From contig NZ_CABPSQ010000002.1 of the NCBI RefSeq assembly GCF_902459775.1, positions 1,054,001 through 1,118,000 on the forward strand: a stretch of DNA of 64,000 nt, given 5' to 3'. Both the position numbers and the translations under genes were made by a program. The notes beneath the pieces were generated by a model. It made no database searches, had not been told where the DNA came from, and saw only the letters and a list, made by a program, of their open reading frames with translations. The DNA comes from Pandoraea captiosa (GTDB lineage: Bacteria > Pseudomonadota > Gammaproteobacteria > Burkholderiales > Burkholderiaceae). How positions within the stretch are numbered: position 1 is the stretch's first letter; every line of letters starts with the position of its first letter. Of this stretch, positions 51,114 through 60,090 are shown in pieces.

Positions 51114-51141
51114 AAGCCGACGGTCACCGTCGGCTTTTTCG
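51114..51141 (+). terminator. Intrinsic terminator after ridA
   Basis: AAGCCGACGGT (51114-51124) / ACCGTCGGCTT (51126-51136) followed by a T-rich tail. It ends the RpiR-deacylase-ridA operon. Confidence 0.88.
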
Positions 51142-51312
51142 TTTTCGCGGTGCGCTCTCGTGATCCCCGTCTTCTCGTGTTCTCGTGTTGACCGATACGT
51201 ACGTCACCGTTTCACAAAGTTCGCGGTTTACCTTCGATGGCGCGACCGTTCGGCCTCGCGCAATCTTCAGTTTCCCAATGTGACGATGTAAATGGCTGAA
51301 CGGAGGCAGAGG

Positions 51313-51852
51313 ATGACGCAACGACCTATCGACAGCGCGGGACCGAGTGCGCCGGTGTACCGGGCCGCAGTCGAGTCTGCGGAAGATGCGCGGATCACGA
51401 TTGATTTTCCCGGGACGCCGGACGACGTTCGTCTGCGCTCGCAGACCATGAGCCGCTTGTCTCAGGCGGGTTGCGTGACGGGCCTCTCGGGCCTGGCCGT
51501 CACGATCCTCGGCATGGTGGGGCTGGCCGGTAGCGCGTATCTCTGTCTGGACGCCGCCGCCGAAGTCGACGACACCGAAGCTGCCGAACACAACCGCTGG
51601 ATCGGCTTCGGTCTGGGCGGTGGCATGGGGACGTTGTCGGCGCTCGCGGTGACGTTCGGTCTCAGTCAGGTGTGCCTTTGCCTGAGGGCACGGCGGGAGG
51701 CGGAGCAGGAAATGGGGGCGATGAGGGGGGCGATGGTGGGGGCGATGGGGGGCGCGATGAGCACACGGGTGCACTTCACTGCGCCGGGCGAAGGTGCGCT
51801 TCACGAACGCCGTCACGAGAGAAGCCATGAGACCCGTTATGAGCGTCGTTGA
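51313..51852 (+). CDS. Small two-helix membrane protein, candidate chaperone partner
   Basis: 179 residues, family not recognised. It has two strongly hydrophobic glycine-rich segments (about 52-78 and 96-122) separated by an acidic loop (EVDDTEAAEHN), no signal peptide, and a GAM-rich patch (MGAMRGAMVGAMGGAM, encoded by near-repeats at 51710-51762). The tail is histidine/arginine-rich. The start at 51313 follows GGAGGCAGAGG, while an earlier ATG at 51292 lacks this. Its end overlaps the SycD-like chaperone gene. Class II chaperones bind translocators with hydrophobic hairpins, so this may be the partner. That is inference from gene order. Confidence 0.7.
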   Translation: MTQRPIDSAGPSAPVYRAAVESAEDARITIDFPGTPDDVRLRSQTMSRLSQAGCVTGLSGLAVTILGMVGLAGSAYLCLDAAAEVDDTEAAEHNRWIGFGLGGGMGTLSALAVTFGLSQVCLCLRARREAEQEMGAMRGAMVGAMGGAMSTRVHFTAPGEGALHERRHERSHETRYERR

Positions 51853-52360
51853 AATGATGCCGGGGCCTGTGCCGTCGTCCGCGTTCGTCGCCGGGGAGAT
51901 CAAAGCGGCCCTCAAGTTGCTCGACGATGCCGGGAAGCAGCGCGAGGCGCTGGGGATGCCGCTGCCGGGCGCGTGGGACGCGAGCCAGTGCGACGCTGTC
52001 TATCGCTGCGGCTACGGCGCGTTCGAGCGGGGCGACTTCGCACAGGCCATCGAGTGTTTTGCGCCGTTGCTCTCGGCGTGTCCGCTGGTTGCCGACTATG
52101 CCGTGGCGCTGGCGTTGTCGATGCAGCGTCATGGCGCGCCGAAGGCGGCGCTGCCGCTGTTCATGGCGGCGGCGCTCATGGATGAGCAGGCGCCGGGGCC
52201 GATGTACCGTGTTGGCGAATGTCTCGTCGAACTGCGTCAATTCGATGCGGCAGGTCGCGCGATGAAAGAAACGCTGCACCGTTGCGCCGCCCAGCCGAAG
52301 TACGCGATCGTTCGGAACGCCGCACTGCGCATGATGGCGCGCGTAGGCTACCTCGGCTGA
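51827..52360 (+). CDS. SycD/LcrH-type type III secretion chaperone-like TPR protein
   Basis: 177 residues. It carries three TPR-like repeats in the class II chaperone pattern: YRCGYGAFERGDFAQAIECFAPLLSACPLVADY near 55-88, ALALSMQRHGAPKAALPLFMAAALMDEQAPGPMYRVGECLVELRQFDAA following. These match the known layout YALGYGAYEQGDYDEAI of SycD/LcrH. Start is uncertain: ATG 51827 (after GAGAGAAGCC) or ATG 51839; both overlap the upstream gene. No other type III secretion gene lies in this window, so it is an orphan here. Confidence 0.75.
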   Translation: MRPVMSVVEMMPGPVPSSAFVAGEIKAALKLLDDAGKQREALGMPLPGAWDASQCDAVYRCGYGAFERGDFAQAIECFAPLLSACPLVADYAVALALSMQRHGAPKAALPLFMAAALMDEQAPGPMYRVGECLVELRQFDAAGRAMKETLHRCAAQPKYAIVRNAALRMMARVGYLG

Positions 52361-52404
52361 CGGTGCCGACGGGGCGGGGCGCCCCGTCGTCTTCTCTTTA
52401 CTGG

Positions 52405-52488
52405 CGCTCTTACTGACGCTCTTACTGACGCTTTTACTGACGCTCTTACTGACGCTTTTACTGACGCTCTTACTGACGCTTTTACTGA
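52405..52488. repeat. 12-bp tandem repeat, seven copies
   Basis: The unit is CGCTYTTACTGA, where position 5 alternates: copies at 52405, 52417, 52429, 52441, 52453, 52465 and 52477 read C, C, T, C, T, C, T. The alternating pattern indicates a 24-bp higher-order unit. The TAA stop of queF (minus strand, 52482-52484) lies in the last copy, so the array forms the 3' untranslated region of queF. On the minus strand the repeat also encodes SKSV if translated. Confidence 0.95.
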
Positions 52489-53309
52489 CGCGCGGTCCGC
52501 GCGTTATCCGGCATCGGCAACGTGAAGTTGGTGCGAAACGGATTGATGTCGAGACCGCCGCGTCGCGTGTAGCGCGCATACACGGCCAGTTGGCTCGGTT
52601 TGCACTGACGCAGAATGTCCATGAAGATGCCCTCTACGCATTGCTCGTGAAAGCCGGTGTGACGGCGGTACGAGATCACGTACTTGAGCAGGCCTTCCTG
52701 GTTGATCGGCGGGCCGACGTAGCGAATCTGCAAGCTGCCCCAGTCGGGCTGGCCGGTGACCGGGCAATTCGACTTCAGCAGATTGGACACGAGCGTCTCC
52801 TCCACGTGGGACTCGTCGAACGCGGCGGTGAGCAGTGAAGCGTCGGGCACGTAAATGTCGGTATCCACGTCCAGACGGTCGACGAGCAGGCCGTCGAGTT
52901 CGTCGAGCTCAAGCTTGCCGAAGCCGCTCGGATCGGTGAGCCGAACCTGTACGGGCGCGCCGGCGGCTTCCGACAGGTCCTGCTGAATCAGCGCGCGCGC
53001 GGCGTCCAGATTGGCGAGCTTCGTTTGCGCGAACGAGCCGAGGTACAGCTTGAACGACTTGGACTCGATGATGAACGGCGAGTCCGCCGGCACGATGGCC
53101 GTGAGCAGCGCGATCTGCGGTTTGCCCTTTTCATTGAGCCACGAGAGTTCGTAGCCGTTCCAGATGTCGGCGCCGAAGAACGGCAGCGTGTCCGGTACGC
53201 CGATTTCCGCGCGCGCGGGCGCGCGGGCAATCGGGAAGAGTTGCGAGGGGTCGTAGTGCTCGGTGTAGGCAACTTCCTTGCCGAGCGTGGATTGTTCAGG
53301 CGTGGTCAT
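52482..53309 (-). CDS. queF: NADPH-dependent 7-cyano-7-deazaguanine reductase
   Basis: 275 residues, two-domain E. coli-type QueF of the queuosine pathway, which reduces preQ0 to preQ1 with NADPH in the cytoplasm. The catalytic Cys is in [16 protein letters not shown] near 188, the Asp is in PDW just after, and the QueF motif is [15 protein letters not shown] near 93. VEGIFMDIL and [16 protein letters not shown] are C-terminal family marks. ATG at 53307-53309 is favoured over a GTG at 53324; it overlaps the nucleotidase stop by 14 bases. Its stop codon lies inside the 12-bp tandem repeat. Confidence 0.92.
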   Translation of the reverse strand: MTTPEQSTLGKEVAYTEHYDPSQLFPIARAPARAEIGVPDTLPFFGADIWNGYELSWLNEKGKPQIALLTAIVPADSPFIIESKSFKLYLGSFAQTKLANLDAARALIQQDLSEAAGAPVQVRLTDPSGFGKLELDELDGLLVDRLDVDTDIYVPDASLLTAAFDESHVEETLVSNLLKSNCPVTGQPDWGSLQIRYVGPPINQEGLLKYVISYRRHTGFHEQCVEGIFMDILRQCKPSQLAVYARYTRRGGLDINPFRTNFTLPMPDNARTARQ

Positions 53310-54246
53310 GATTGGCAATGCCACTGATGACGTGGCCGGTCGGGCTGACCCGGGCGGCCGATTCGCAGTGGCGTGTCTGATCGTCGAAGAAGAAATCGGG
53401 CTCGAACTCGCGCAGAAATGCGCCCTTGTCCAGCCCGCCCAGGAACATCGCCTCGTCGATGTCGATTTTCCAGTCCATCAACGTGCGGATCGCGCGTTCG
53501 TGCGCAGGGGCCGAGCGCGCCGTCACGAGTGCGGTACGAATCCTCACCGGGACTTCGTGCCCGGCGAGCGTTTGCAAACGATGCAACGCGAGCAGCAACG
53601 GTTTGAACGGCCCCGGCGGCAGCGGCGTTGCGGCGCGTTCGCTCTCGTGTTGCTGGAAGGCGTCGAGTCCGTTGCGCTGGAAGACTTGCTCGGCCTCGTC
53701 GGAGAAGAGCACCGCGTCGCCGTCGAAGGCAATGCGAATTTCGTCGGGATGCAATTCGGCCTTTTTCGCAGAGTCCGGATAGACGCGTGCGGCCGGGAAA
53801 CCGGCGGCAAGCGCGCTGCGCACGTCGCGTTCGTTCGCCGAGAGAAACAGGTGCGCACCCAGCGCGTTGAGGTAGCCGAACGGATCGCGCCCGCGCGTGA
53901 ATACGCCACGCTCGATCTTGAGGTCGACCTGCCGCGCCGACCGGAACACACGCATGCCGCTGACGGGATCGTTGCGCGAGAGGACGACGACTTCCACACG
54001 ATGCCGGTCGTTCGCCCCGCCCGTATGGCCGTCGCTGCCCCCATTGAACGCGAGCAATTTCTGCACGAGGGGGAAGGCGACGCCCGCCGGCGCGGGTTTG
54101 TCGAGCCGGTCGAGCTGGTACTGCATGTACGACTGATCGTCGCCACTCGCCACACCGGCCTCGTACACGCGGTTCTCTTCTTCGAAGTCGAACAGCGCGC
54201 GCGAGGAGATCGCGACAACGAGTTTGTTCTCGAGCGTGATGGGCAT
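53296..54246 (-). CDS. Cytosolic 5'-nucleotidase
   Basis: 316 residues, 5'-nucleotidase family related to cytosolic nucleotidase I. The N-terminus [21 protein letters not shown] supplies the nucleophile-like motif. VSRNDP-like segments near 88, [19 protein letters not shown] near 170 and [19 protein letters not shown] near 270 are family landmarks; the DGD and second Asp-rich stretch suit a haloacid-dehalogenase-type active site. It dephosphorylates nucleoside monophosphates by family. Transcribed with queF, overlapping its start by 14 bases. ATG 54244-54246. Confidence 0.85.
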   Translation of the reverse strand: MPITLENKLVVAISSRALFDFEEENRVYEAGVASGDDQSYMQYQLDRLDKPAPAGVAFPLVQKLLAFNGGSDGHTGGANDRHRVEVVVLSRNDPVSGMRVFRSARQVDLKIERGVFTRGRDPFGYLNALGAHLFLSANERDVRSALAAGFPAARVYPDSAKKAELHPDEIRIAFDGDAVLFSDEAEQVFQRNGLDAFQQHESERAATPLPPGPFKPLLLALHRLQTLAGHEVPVRIRTALVTARSAPAHERAIRTLMDWKIDIDEAMFLGGLDKGAFLREFEPDFFFDDQTRHCESAARVSPTGHVISGIANHDHA

Positions 54247-54293
54247 GGCGGTGGGGATTTCCTTGGATGATGTCGTAAGCCGGGCGCAGCGCT

Positions 54294-55823
54294 TTACCCG
54301 AGAAACAGCTTGTACACGGGGTTGTCGCTTTCGTCCCAGTAAGGATAGCCGAGCGTGGCGAGGAAGTCGCGGAACGCGGCCTTCTCGTTGTCCGGCACCT
54401 GAATGCCCACGAGGATGTTGCTGTAGTCCGCGCCTTGATTGCGGTAGTGGAAGAGGCTGATGTTCCAGTTCGGGCTCATCGCCGAGAGGAACTTCATCAG
54501 CGCTCCCGGGCGCTCCGGAAACTCGAAGCGATACAGCACTTCGTGGCTGGCGAGCGCTGAGCGTCCGCCCACCATGTAGCGGATGTGCTGCTTGGACAGT
54601 TCGTCGTTGGACAGATCGAGCGTGGGGAAGCCATGACGCTCGAAGCCCGAGCGGATGCGCTCGCCCTCGTCGCGGTTGTGCATCTGGATGCCCACGAAGA
54701 TATGGGCGCTGGACGCCTCGCTAATTCGGTAGTTGAACTCGGTCACATTGCGGCTGCCCACCACTTCGGTAAAGCGCTTGAAGCTGCCTCGCGCTTCCGG
54801 AATGGTGACGGCGAACACCGCTTCGCGCGCTTCACCGACTTCGGCGCGTTCGGCCACGAACCGCAGACGATCGAAGTTCATGTTCGCGCCGGATGTGATC
54901 GCCACGAGCGTTTCGCCCTTGAGCTTTTCGCGCTCGGCATAAAGCTTGGCGCCGGCGACGGACAATGCCCCCGACGGTTCGAGCACGCTGCGCGTATCCT
55001 GGAACACATCCTTGATGGCCGCGCAAAGCTGGTCGGTATCGACACGCACGACTTCGTCGAGATACTGGCTGCACAGGCGGAAGGTCTCTTCGCCGACGTA
55101 TTTGACGGCGGTGCCGTCCGCAAACAGGCCGACGTCGTTGAGCAGAATGCGCTCGCCGGCGTGGATCGACTGCGCCATGGCGTCCGAGTCGACCGATTGC
55201 ACGCCGATGATCTTGATCTCGGGGCGTACCGACTTGACGTAAGCGGCGACGCCGGCCGCCAGTCCACCGCCGCCGATCGGCACGAAGATGGCGTGCAGCG
55301 GACCCTGATGCTGACGCAGAATTTCCATGCCGATCGTGCCCTGACCCGCGATGACGTCCGGGTCGTCGAACGGCGGCACGAAGGTCAGGCCGCGCTCGGC
55401 CTGCAACGTCATGGCGTGGGCGAAAGCGTCGCTGTACGAATCGCCTGCCAGCACGACTTCGACGGCGCGACCGCCGTGCGTTTTGACGGCGTCGATTTTC
55501 ACCTGCGGCGTGGTCACCGGCATGACGATGACGGCCTTGCAGCCCAGACGCGCGGCGGAATAGGCAACGCCCTGTGCATGGTTGCCCGCAGACGCCGTGA
55601 GCACGCCGCGCTCGCGTTCGGCCTCGCTGAGGTTCGCCATCTTGTTGTACGCGCCCCGAATCTTGAAGGAGAACACCGTCTGATTGTCTTCGCGCTTGAG
55701 ATAAATTCGATTGTGCAGCCGCATCGAGAGCGTGCGGGCCTGCTCGAGTTCGCTCTCGTGGGCGACGTCGTAGACTTTGGCGGTCAGGATCTTCTTCAGG
55801 TAATCGGGAGCTGCGTCGGACAT
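54294..55823 (-). CDS. ilvA: Threonine ammonia-lyase, biosynthetic
   Basis: 509 residues, first committed step of isoleucine synthesis (threonine to 2-oxobutanoate plus ammonia). The PLP Lys is in TVFSFKIRGAYNKM near 53, the Ser/Thr loop is in TASAGNHAQGVAYSAA near 80, the tetraglycine-like loop is in FVPIGGGGLAAGVAAY near 190, and the SGANMNFDRLRF segment closes the catalytic domain near 311. Two ACT-like regulatory domains follow (EARGSFKRFTEVVGS near 341 and EVLYRFEFPERPGALMKFLSAM near 433), the long form subject to isoleucine feedback. ATG 55821-55823. Confidence 0.95.
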   Translation of the reverse strand: MSDAAPDYLKKILTAKVYDVAHESELEQARTLSMRLHNRIYLKREDNQTVFSFKIRGAYNKMANLSEAERERGVLTASAGNHAQGVAYSAARLGCKAVIVMPVTTPQVKIDAVKTHGGRAVEVVLAGDSYSDAFAHAMTLQAERGLTFVPPFDDPDVIAGQGTIGMEILRQHQGPLHAIFVPIGGGGLAAGVAAYVKSVRPEIKIIGVQSVDSDAMAQSIHAGERILLNDVGLFADGTAVKYVGEETFRLCSQYLDEVVRVDTDQLCAAIKDVFQDTRSVLEPSGALSVAGAKLYAEREKLKGETLVAITSGANMNFDRLRFVAERAEVGEAREAVFAVTIPEARGSFKRFTEVVGSRNVTEFNYRISEASSAHIFVGIQMHNRDEGERIRSGFERHGFPTLDLSNDELSKQHIRYMVGGRSALASHEVLYRFEFPERPGALMKFLSAMSPNWNISLFHYRNQGADYSNILVGIQVPDNEKAAFRDFLATLGYPYWDESDNPVYKLFLG

Positions 55824-55944
55824 GATTTAAGGCTTCTTCAGGTTAGGCACATCAAGGAACAAAAGGACAATGATAGACCAGCACCTCCGCCGGGGCGGTC
55901 GCGCTTGGTCTTTCGGGGAGAAACGGGAAAGGGGAGTGCGCGCC

Positions 55945-56565
55945 CTAGCGTAGGTCGTCTGGGGTGTCGATGTCGCGCACGATTCCGGCGTCGTCGACAT
56001 CGACGATCGTAATGTGCTCGCTAATCAACAGGTCGCGCGCGCCAATGTCGCCATCGAGGGCGGCCAGGCGCGAGGTGTAGGCGGCGCCGAACGCGACCGG
56101 ATGGCCGCGTTGTCCCTGATAACTCGGTGCGACGATGGATTCGGGCGACGTGAGACCGTTCGCGACCGCGCGCAGGGTGTTCGGGTGGATGTACGGCATG
56201 TCGGCCAGCGCCACGAGCCAGCCGTCGAGATGTTCGAGCCCTGGGGGCGGATCTTCGTCCACGGCGGCGTTGATGCCGGCCGAGAGCGTGGCGCCCATGC
56301 CTCGCTTGGTGGCATGGCTCATCACGACTTCGCAACCCGCTTGGAGCAGCACGTTTTCCAACTCGGCCGAATCCGGACGCACGACCGCGATCACGCGCGG
56401 CAATGCCGCCAGCAGCGCGTGGGCGCTGGCGAGGGCAACGGGTCGGTTCAGGGGATCTCCGGGCAGCGGCGCGAGCAGCTTGTTCCGGCGCCCCGCCGCG
56501 TCGAAGCGGGTACCGAGTCCGCCTGCCAGTAGAATGGCCACGGGCGGCGTCGAGGGTCGGGTCAT
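55945..56565 (-). CDS. mocA: MobA-like nucleotidyltransferase (molybdenum cofactor cytidylyltransferase type)
   Basis: 206 residues. The N-terminal nucleotide-binding loop LLAGGLGTRFDAAGRRNKLLAPL is the NTP-transferase signature (G-rich loop plus Lys). The metal Asp is in LVALADMPYIHPNTL near 120. GMGATLSAGI and RGHPVAFG are typical of MocA, which makes the CMP form of molybdopterin for xanthine-dehydrogenase-family enzymes. That fits the IorAB molybdenum hydroxylase genes 800 bp away. The ATG at 56563-56565 is favoured over a GTG at 56571. MobA-like GTP users are the alternative. Confidence 0.8.
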   Translation of the reverse strand: MTRPSTPPVAILLAGGLGTRFDAAGRRNKLLAPLPGDPLNRPVALASAHALLAALPRVIAVVRPDSAELENVLLQAGCEVVMSHATKRGMGATLSAGINAAVDEDPPPGLEHLDGWLVALADMPYIHPNTLRAVANGLTSPESIVAPSYQGQRGHPVAFGAAYTSRLAALDGDIGARDLLISEHITIVDVDDAGIVRDIDTPDDLR

Positions 56566-56719
56566 GGTCACGCATTATGCGCCAGACTTTTCGTTTCTGC
56601 CAAACGAGTGTGGGCGGGGGGGCCGGTTGCAGTGACCGACCGGCTGGTCGGTTTGGGATGGCGCACTTGCTGCGCTTTTTTTGCGTTCTTGGATCGCTTT
56701 TCGTTTTTTTCGGAGTGGC

Positions 56720-57328
56720 ATGGAGTCGTTCATCACCTGGCTGCTGGGCGTGTTGGCGCTGCCCGGCGTTGGCTTGCCTGCGATTTTTCTCGTCTCGTTT
56801 CTCTCCGCCACGTTGCTGCCGATGGGCTCCGAGCCGGCGCTCTTCGGCTACGTCGCGCTCAATCCGCATATGTTCTGGCCCGCCATTGTGGTCGCGAGCG
56901 TGGGCAATACGCTGGGCGGCATGCTGGACTGGTGGATGGGATTTGCCGCGCGTCGCGCGTATGTGCGGCTCAAGGCGCGTCGTCGGGCGCATGCGCGGGC
57001 AGCGGTCGCGAACGGTGACGTCGCAGTGACGGTGGATCTGTCGGGTGGGAAGGGCGATGCCGAGGGCAGAGCGCCGATGAGCGAGCGCTACCGTCGGTGG
57101 ATGAAGCGCTTCGGCCCGCCGCTGTTGCTGCTCTCGTGGCTGCCGGTGGTCGGCGATCCGCTTTGCACGCTTGCCGGGTGGCTGCGGCTGTCATGGCGCA
57201 CCTGCCTCGTCTACATCGCAATCGGCAAGACGCTGCGCTACATCGCCATCACCTACCTCATGCTTCGTGTGCCCGAGTCGTTCTGGCAAGGCATTTTCGC
57301 GCCGTTCAAACACTTGCTCGTCGGATGA
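56720..57328 (+). CDS. YqaA/DedA-like small membrane protein
   Basis: 202 residues, SNARE-associated-Golgi/DedA superfamily, YqaA type. Hydrophobic segments are near 8-42 (LPAIFLVSFLSATLLPMGSEPALFGY), 53-72 (GNTLGGMLDWWMGFAARR), 138-155 and 161-182. The reentrant-loop signatures E-P-x-x and GNTLGxxxDWxxG are present. A charged insert of about 45 residues (RRRAHARAAVANGDVAV, then SGGKGDAEGRAPMSERY) separates the halves, longer than in most YqaA proteins. ATG 56720 follows CGGAG. It is divergent from mocA with a 154-bp gap. Confidence 0.82.
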   Translation: MESFITWLLGVLALPGVGLPAIFLVSFLSATLLPMGSEPALFGYVALNPHMFWPAIVVASVGNTLGGMLDWWMGFAARRAYVRLKARRRAHARAAVANGDVAVTVDLSGGKGDAEGRAPMSERYRRWMKRFGPPLLLLSWLPVVGDPLCTLAGWLRLSWRTCLVYIAIGKTLRYIAITYLMLRVPESFWQGIFAPFKHLLVG

Positions 57329-57388
57329 CGCCCCCTCGCGTTCACGCGACTTGCTGACGCACCGATGTGTCGGTGCGCCAGCGATGGC

Positions 57389-59614
57389 TCAGGCGGTCGC
57401 CGTCAGATCGAACGGCAGCGCGCGCAACCGCTTGCCGGTCAGGGCCGCGATGGCGTTTGCATACGCCGGTGCGAGCGGCGGCAGACCCGGTTCGCCCATG
57501 CCCGTGGGCGCATCGCCCGAGGCCACGACATGCACGCTGATGGCCGGCATGTCGGTCAGACGCGCCACCGTGTACTGATGGAAGTTGCTTTGCTCCACCT
57601 CGCCTTGCTTGAGCGTGATCGCCGCGCCCGGCAAGGTCGTGCCCAGCCCCATCAACGCCGCGCCTTCGACCTGTGCGGCCACCGTCAACGGGTTCACGGC
57701 GAAGTTGCAATGCACGCCGGCCACCGCGCTCACCAGTCGCGGCGCATTGTTGCGCATCTCCGCCACGACAACGTACGCAACGACCGAGTCGAACGACTCG
57801 TGCACGGCCACACCCCAGGCCTGACCGTCGGGCAGCCTGGTCTTGCCGTACCCCGAGCGCTCGACCGCCAGGGCCAGCGCATCGCGATGCCGCGGGTGCT
57901 TGTCGCCCAGCAACGCATAGCGATAGGCCACCGGATCCTGGCCGGCGTTCTTCGCCAACTCGTCGATCAGCGTCTCCATGACGTACGCCGTGTGGGTGTT
58001 GCCCACCGAGCGCCACCACAGCACCGGCACGTTGACCTGCGGGCTGTGCAGCGCAAGACGTAGCGGCACGGCATAGGGGGTGCCGGACACGCCTTCCACG
58101 CTCGTGCCGTCGATACCGTTCTTGACCATCATCTTCTCGAACGGCGTGCCCTGGAGAATCGACTGGCCGACGATGGTGTGATTCCACGCGAGCACGTTGC
58201 CCTTGGCGTCGACACCGATCTCAGCACGGTGCACGTACATCGGACGGTAGTAGCCGCCGTGGATGTCGTCTTCACGGCTCCAGATCACCTTGACCGGTTC
58301 GCGATGACCCGCCCGTCGCCATGCCTTTGCGACCTGCGCCGCTTCGACGCCGTAATCGGACGTGGGCACCGCGCGACGGCCGAATCCGCCCCCGGCCATC
58401 AAAGTGTGCAGCTTGACCTGCTCGGGCTTGAGATCGAGCGTGCGCGCGATGGCGGCCTGATCGACGGTCTGGAACTGGGTGCCGGTCCAGACTTCTGCGC
58501 CCTTGTCCGAGAGTTGAACGGTGCAGTTCAGCGGCTCCATCGGCGCATGTGCGAGGTACGGGAAGCTGTACTCGGCGACGATCGTCTTCGGGGCGCCCTT
58601 GAGTTTGGAAACATCAGTATCGATGGCGACGATGCCGGGAGTCTTGGCCAATTCCTTGAATCGGGCCAGTTGCGCGGTCGTGTCGACGTGTTCGACGCCG
58701 CTGGTGTCCCACTCGGCCTTGAGCGCCTCGCGGCCGGTTTTCGCCTGCCAGTAGCCATCGGCGATGACAGCCACGGCAGTACCGCCACGGTCGTCAGGAA
58801 TCTCCAGGACGTCGCGCACGCCCTTGACGGCTTTCGCGGCCTTGGCGTCGAACGACTTCACCTTGGCGCCGAATACCGGCGGACGAGCGACGACTGCGAC
58901 TTTCAGGTTCGGCAGCTTGAAGTCCATGCCGTACATCGGCGTGCCCGTAGACTTGGCTTTGGCGTCCAGGCGGCGCGTCGGCTTGCCCAGCAGGCGGAAG
59001 GTCGACGGATCCTTGAGCGCGACATTGGCGGGCACGGGCAACGCCTGCGCTTTGGCGGCGAGGCTGCCGTACGTTGCGCGCTTGCCGTTCGGGCCGATCA
59101 CCACGCCGTTTTCCGTGCGCAACTGGTCTGCGGGCACCTTCCATTGCTGCGCGGCCGCCGCAATCAGCATGGCGCGGGCCGAGGCGCCGATGCGACGATA
59201 TTGCATCCACGAGTGAGCGACGGAGCCCGAGCCCCCCGTCATCTGAATGCCGAACATGGGGTCCTTGTACGCGTCGCCGGCCGGCGCCAGTTCGCCGCGC
59301 ACCTTGGCCCAGTCGCAATCGAGTTCTTCGGCGACGAGCATTGGCAGCGCGGTCTGCACGCCCTGACCGAAGTCGAGGCGGTTGACCTGAATGGTGACGG
59401 TGTCGTCCGGGGCGATATGAACGAAGGCGGACGGCACGACGGGCGCTGCCGCCGCGCCTTGCGCGCTCGCCGTGCGCATCATGCCCGGCAGCGACATTTC
59501 GAGCATCAGGCCACCGGCTGCGATGGCGGACGTCTTGAGGAAACCGCGACGGCTCACGCCGGCGAAGTCGCCCACGGCCACGCCGGGACGTTGGGAGAAA
59601 CGAAGTTCACGCAT
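57389..59614 (-). CDS. Molybdenum hydroxylase large subunit, IorB-like
   Basis: 741 residues, isoquinoline 1-oxidoreductase beta-type subunit of the xanthine oxidase family. The N-terminus has the twin-arginine motif SRRGFLKTSA with a hydrophobic core ending near ASAQ, so the folded enzyme is probably exported to the periplasm by Tat. Cofactor-contact regions are LDFGQGVQTALPMLVAEEL near 78, GTQFQTVDQAA near 377, GGGFGRRAVPTSDY near 405 and the catalytic Glu in GMGEPGLPPLAPA near 708. It is 17 bp after the iron-sulfur subunit gene. The substrate (an aldehyde or N-heterocycle) is unknown, and no cytochrome subunit gene is next to it. Confidence 0.87.
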   Translation of the reverse strand: MRELRFSQRPGVAVGDFAGVSRRGFLKTSAIAAGGLMLEMSLPGMMRTASAQGAAAAPVVPSAFVHIAPDDTVTIQVNRLDFGQGVQTALPMLVAEELDCDWAKVRGELAPAGDAYKDPMFGIQMTGGSGSVAHSWMQYRRIGASARAMLIAAAAQQWKVPADQLRTENGVVIGPNGKRATYGSLAAKAQALPVPANVALKDPSTFRLLGKPTRRLDAKAKSTGTPMYGMDFKLPNLKVAVVARPPVFGAKVKSFDAKAAKAVKGVRDVLEIPDDRGGTAVAVIADGYWQAKTGREALKAEWDTSGVEHVDTTAQLARFKELAKTPGIVAIDTDVSKLKGAPKTIVAEYSFPYLAHAPMEPLNCTVQLSDKGAEVWTGTQFQTVDQAAIARTLDLKPEQVKLHTLMAGGGFGRRAVPTSDYGVEAAQVAKAWRRAGHREPVKVIWSREDDIHGGYYRPMYVHRAEIGVDAKGNVLAWNHTIVGQSILQGTPFEKMMVKNGIDGTSVEGVSGTPYAVPLRLALHSPQVNVPVLWWRSVGNTHTAYVMETLIDELAKNAGQDPVAYRYALLGDKHPRHRDALALAVERSGYGKTRLPDGQAWGVAVHESFDSVVAYVVVAEMRNNAPRLVSAVAGVHCNFAVNPLTVAAQVEGAALMGLGTTLPGAAITLKQGEVEQSNFHQYTVARLTDMPAISVHVVASGDAPTGMGEPGLPPLAPAYANAIAALTGKRLRALPFDLTATA

Positions 59615-59631
59615 TTCGGTGTCTCCTCATC

Positions 59632-60090
59632 TCAGGCCAGCGACGCGGCGGCGTCTTTGATGGCCGCACGAATGCGGGCGTAGGTGCCGCAACGGCAGAT
59701 GTTGCCGGCCATGGCGGCGTCGATCTGTTCGTCGTTGGGGGTCTTGTTCTCGCGCAGCAGGGCGGTGGCGGACATGATCTGGCCGCTCTGACAGTAGCCG
59801 CACTGGGGCACGTCGTGTTTGACCCAGGCGTCCTGCACGGCCCGGCCGACCGGATCGGCGCCGACGTTCTCGATCGTGGTGATCTTCTTGCCTTCGACGG
59901 CAGACACCGGCGTGACGCAGCTTCGGATCGGCGCGCCGTCCATATGGACGGTGCAGGCGCCACACAACGCCATGCCGCAACCGAATTTGGTGCCGGTCAT
60001 GTTCAGGGCGTCGCGCAGGGTCCAGAGCAGGGGAGTGGCTGGGTCGACATCGACCTTCACCGGTTTGCCGTTCAGTTGGAACGAAGCCAT
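59632..60090 (-). CDS. Molybdenum hydroxylase [2Fe-2S] subunit, IorA-like
   Basis: 152 residues. The plant-type [2Fe-2S] cluster ligands are in [20 protein letters not shown] with the fourth Cys in IRSCVTP, near 38-58. The second cluster ligands are in [12 protein letters not shown] near 95-106 and [12 protein letters not shown] near 130-141. It lacks a signal peptide and is presumably carried out with the Tat-signalled large subunit. The ATG at 60088-60090 starts the family N-terminus [16 protein letters not shown]. First gene of the pair. Confidence 0.92.
   Translation of the reverse strand: MASFQLNGKPVKVDVDPATPLLWTLRDALNMTGTKFGCGMALCGACTVHMDGAPIRSCVTPVSAVEGKKITTIENVGADPVGRAVQDAWVKHDVPQCGYCQSGQIMSATALLRENKTPNDEQIDAAMAGNICRCGTYARIRAAIKDAAASLA

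Noticed and set aside
52405-52488. The seven-copy array as a CRISPR
   Set aside because: Units are 12 bp with no spacers between them and no cas genes nearby.
51776-52579. A minus-strand frame with long SKSV repeats
   Set aside because: It runs antisense to the chaperone gene and through the 12-bp repeat and the queF end in another frame. The repeat creates the pattern; no coding support.
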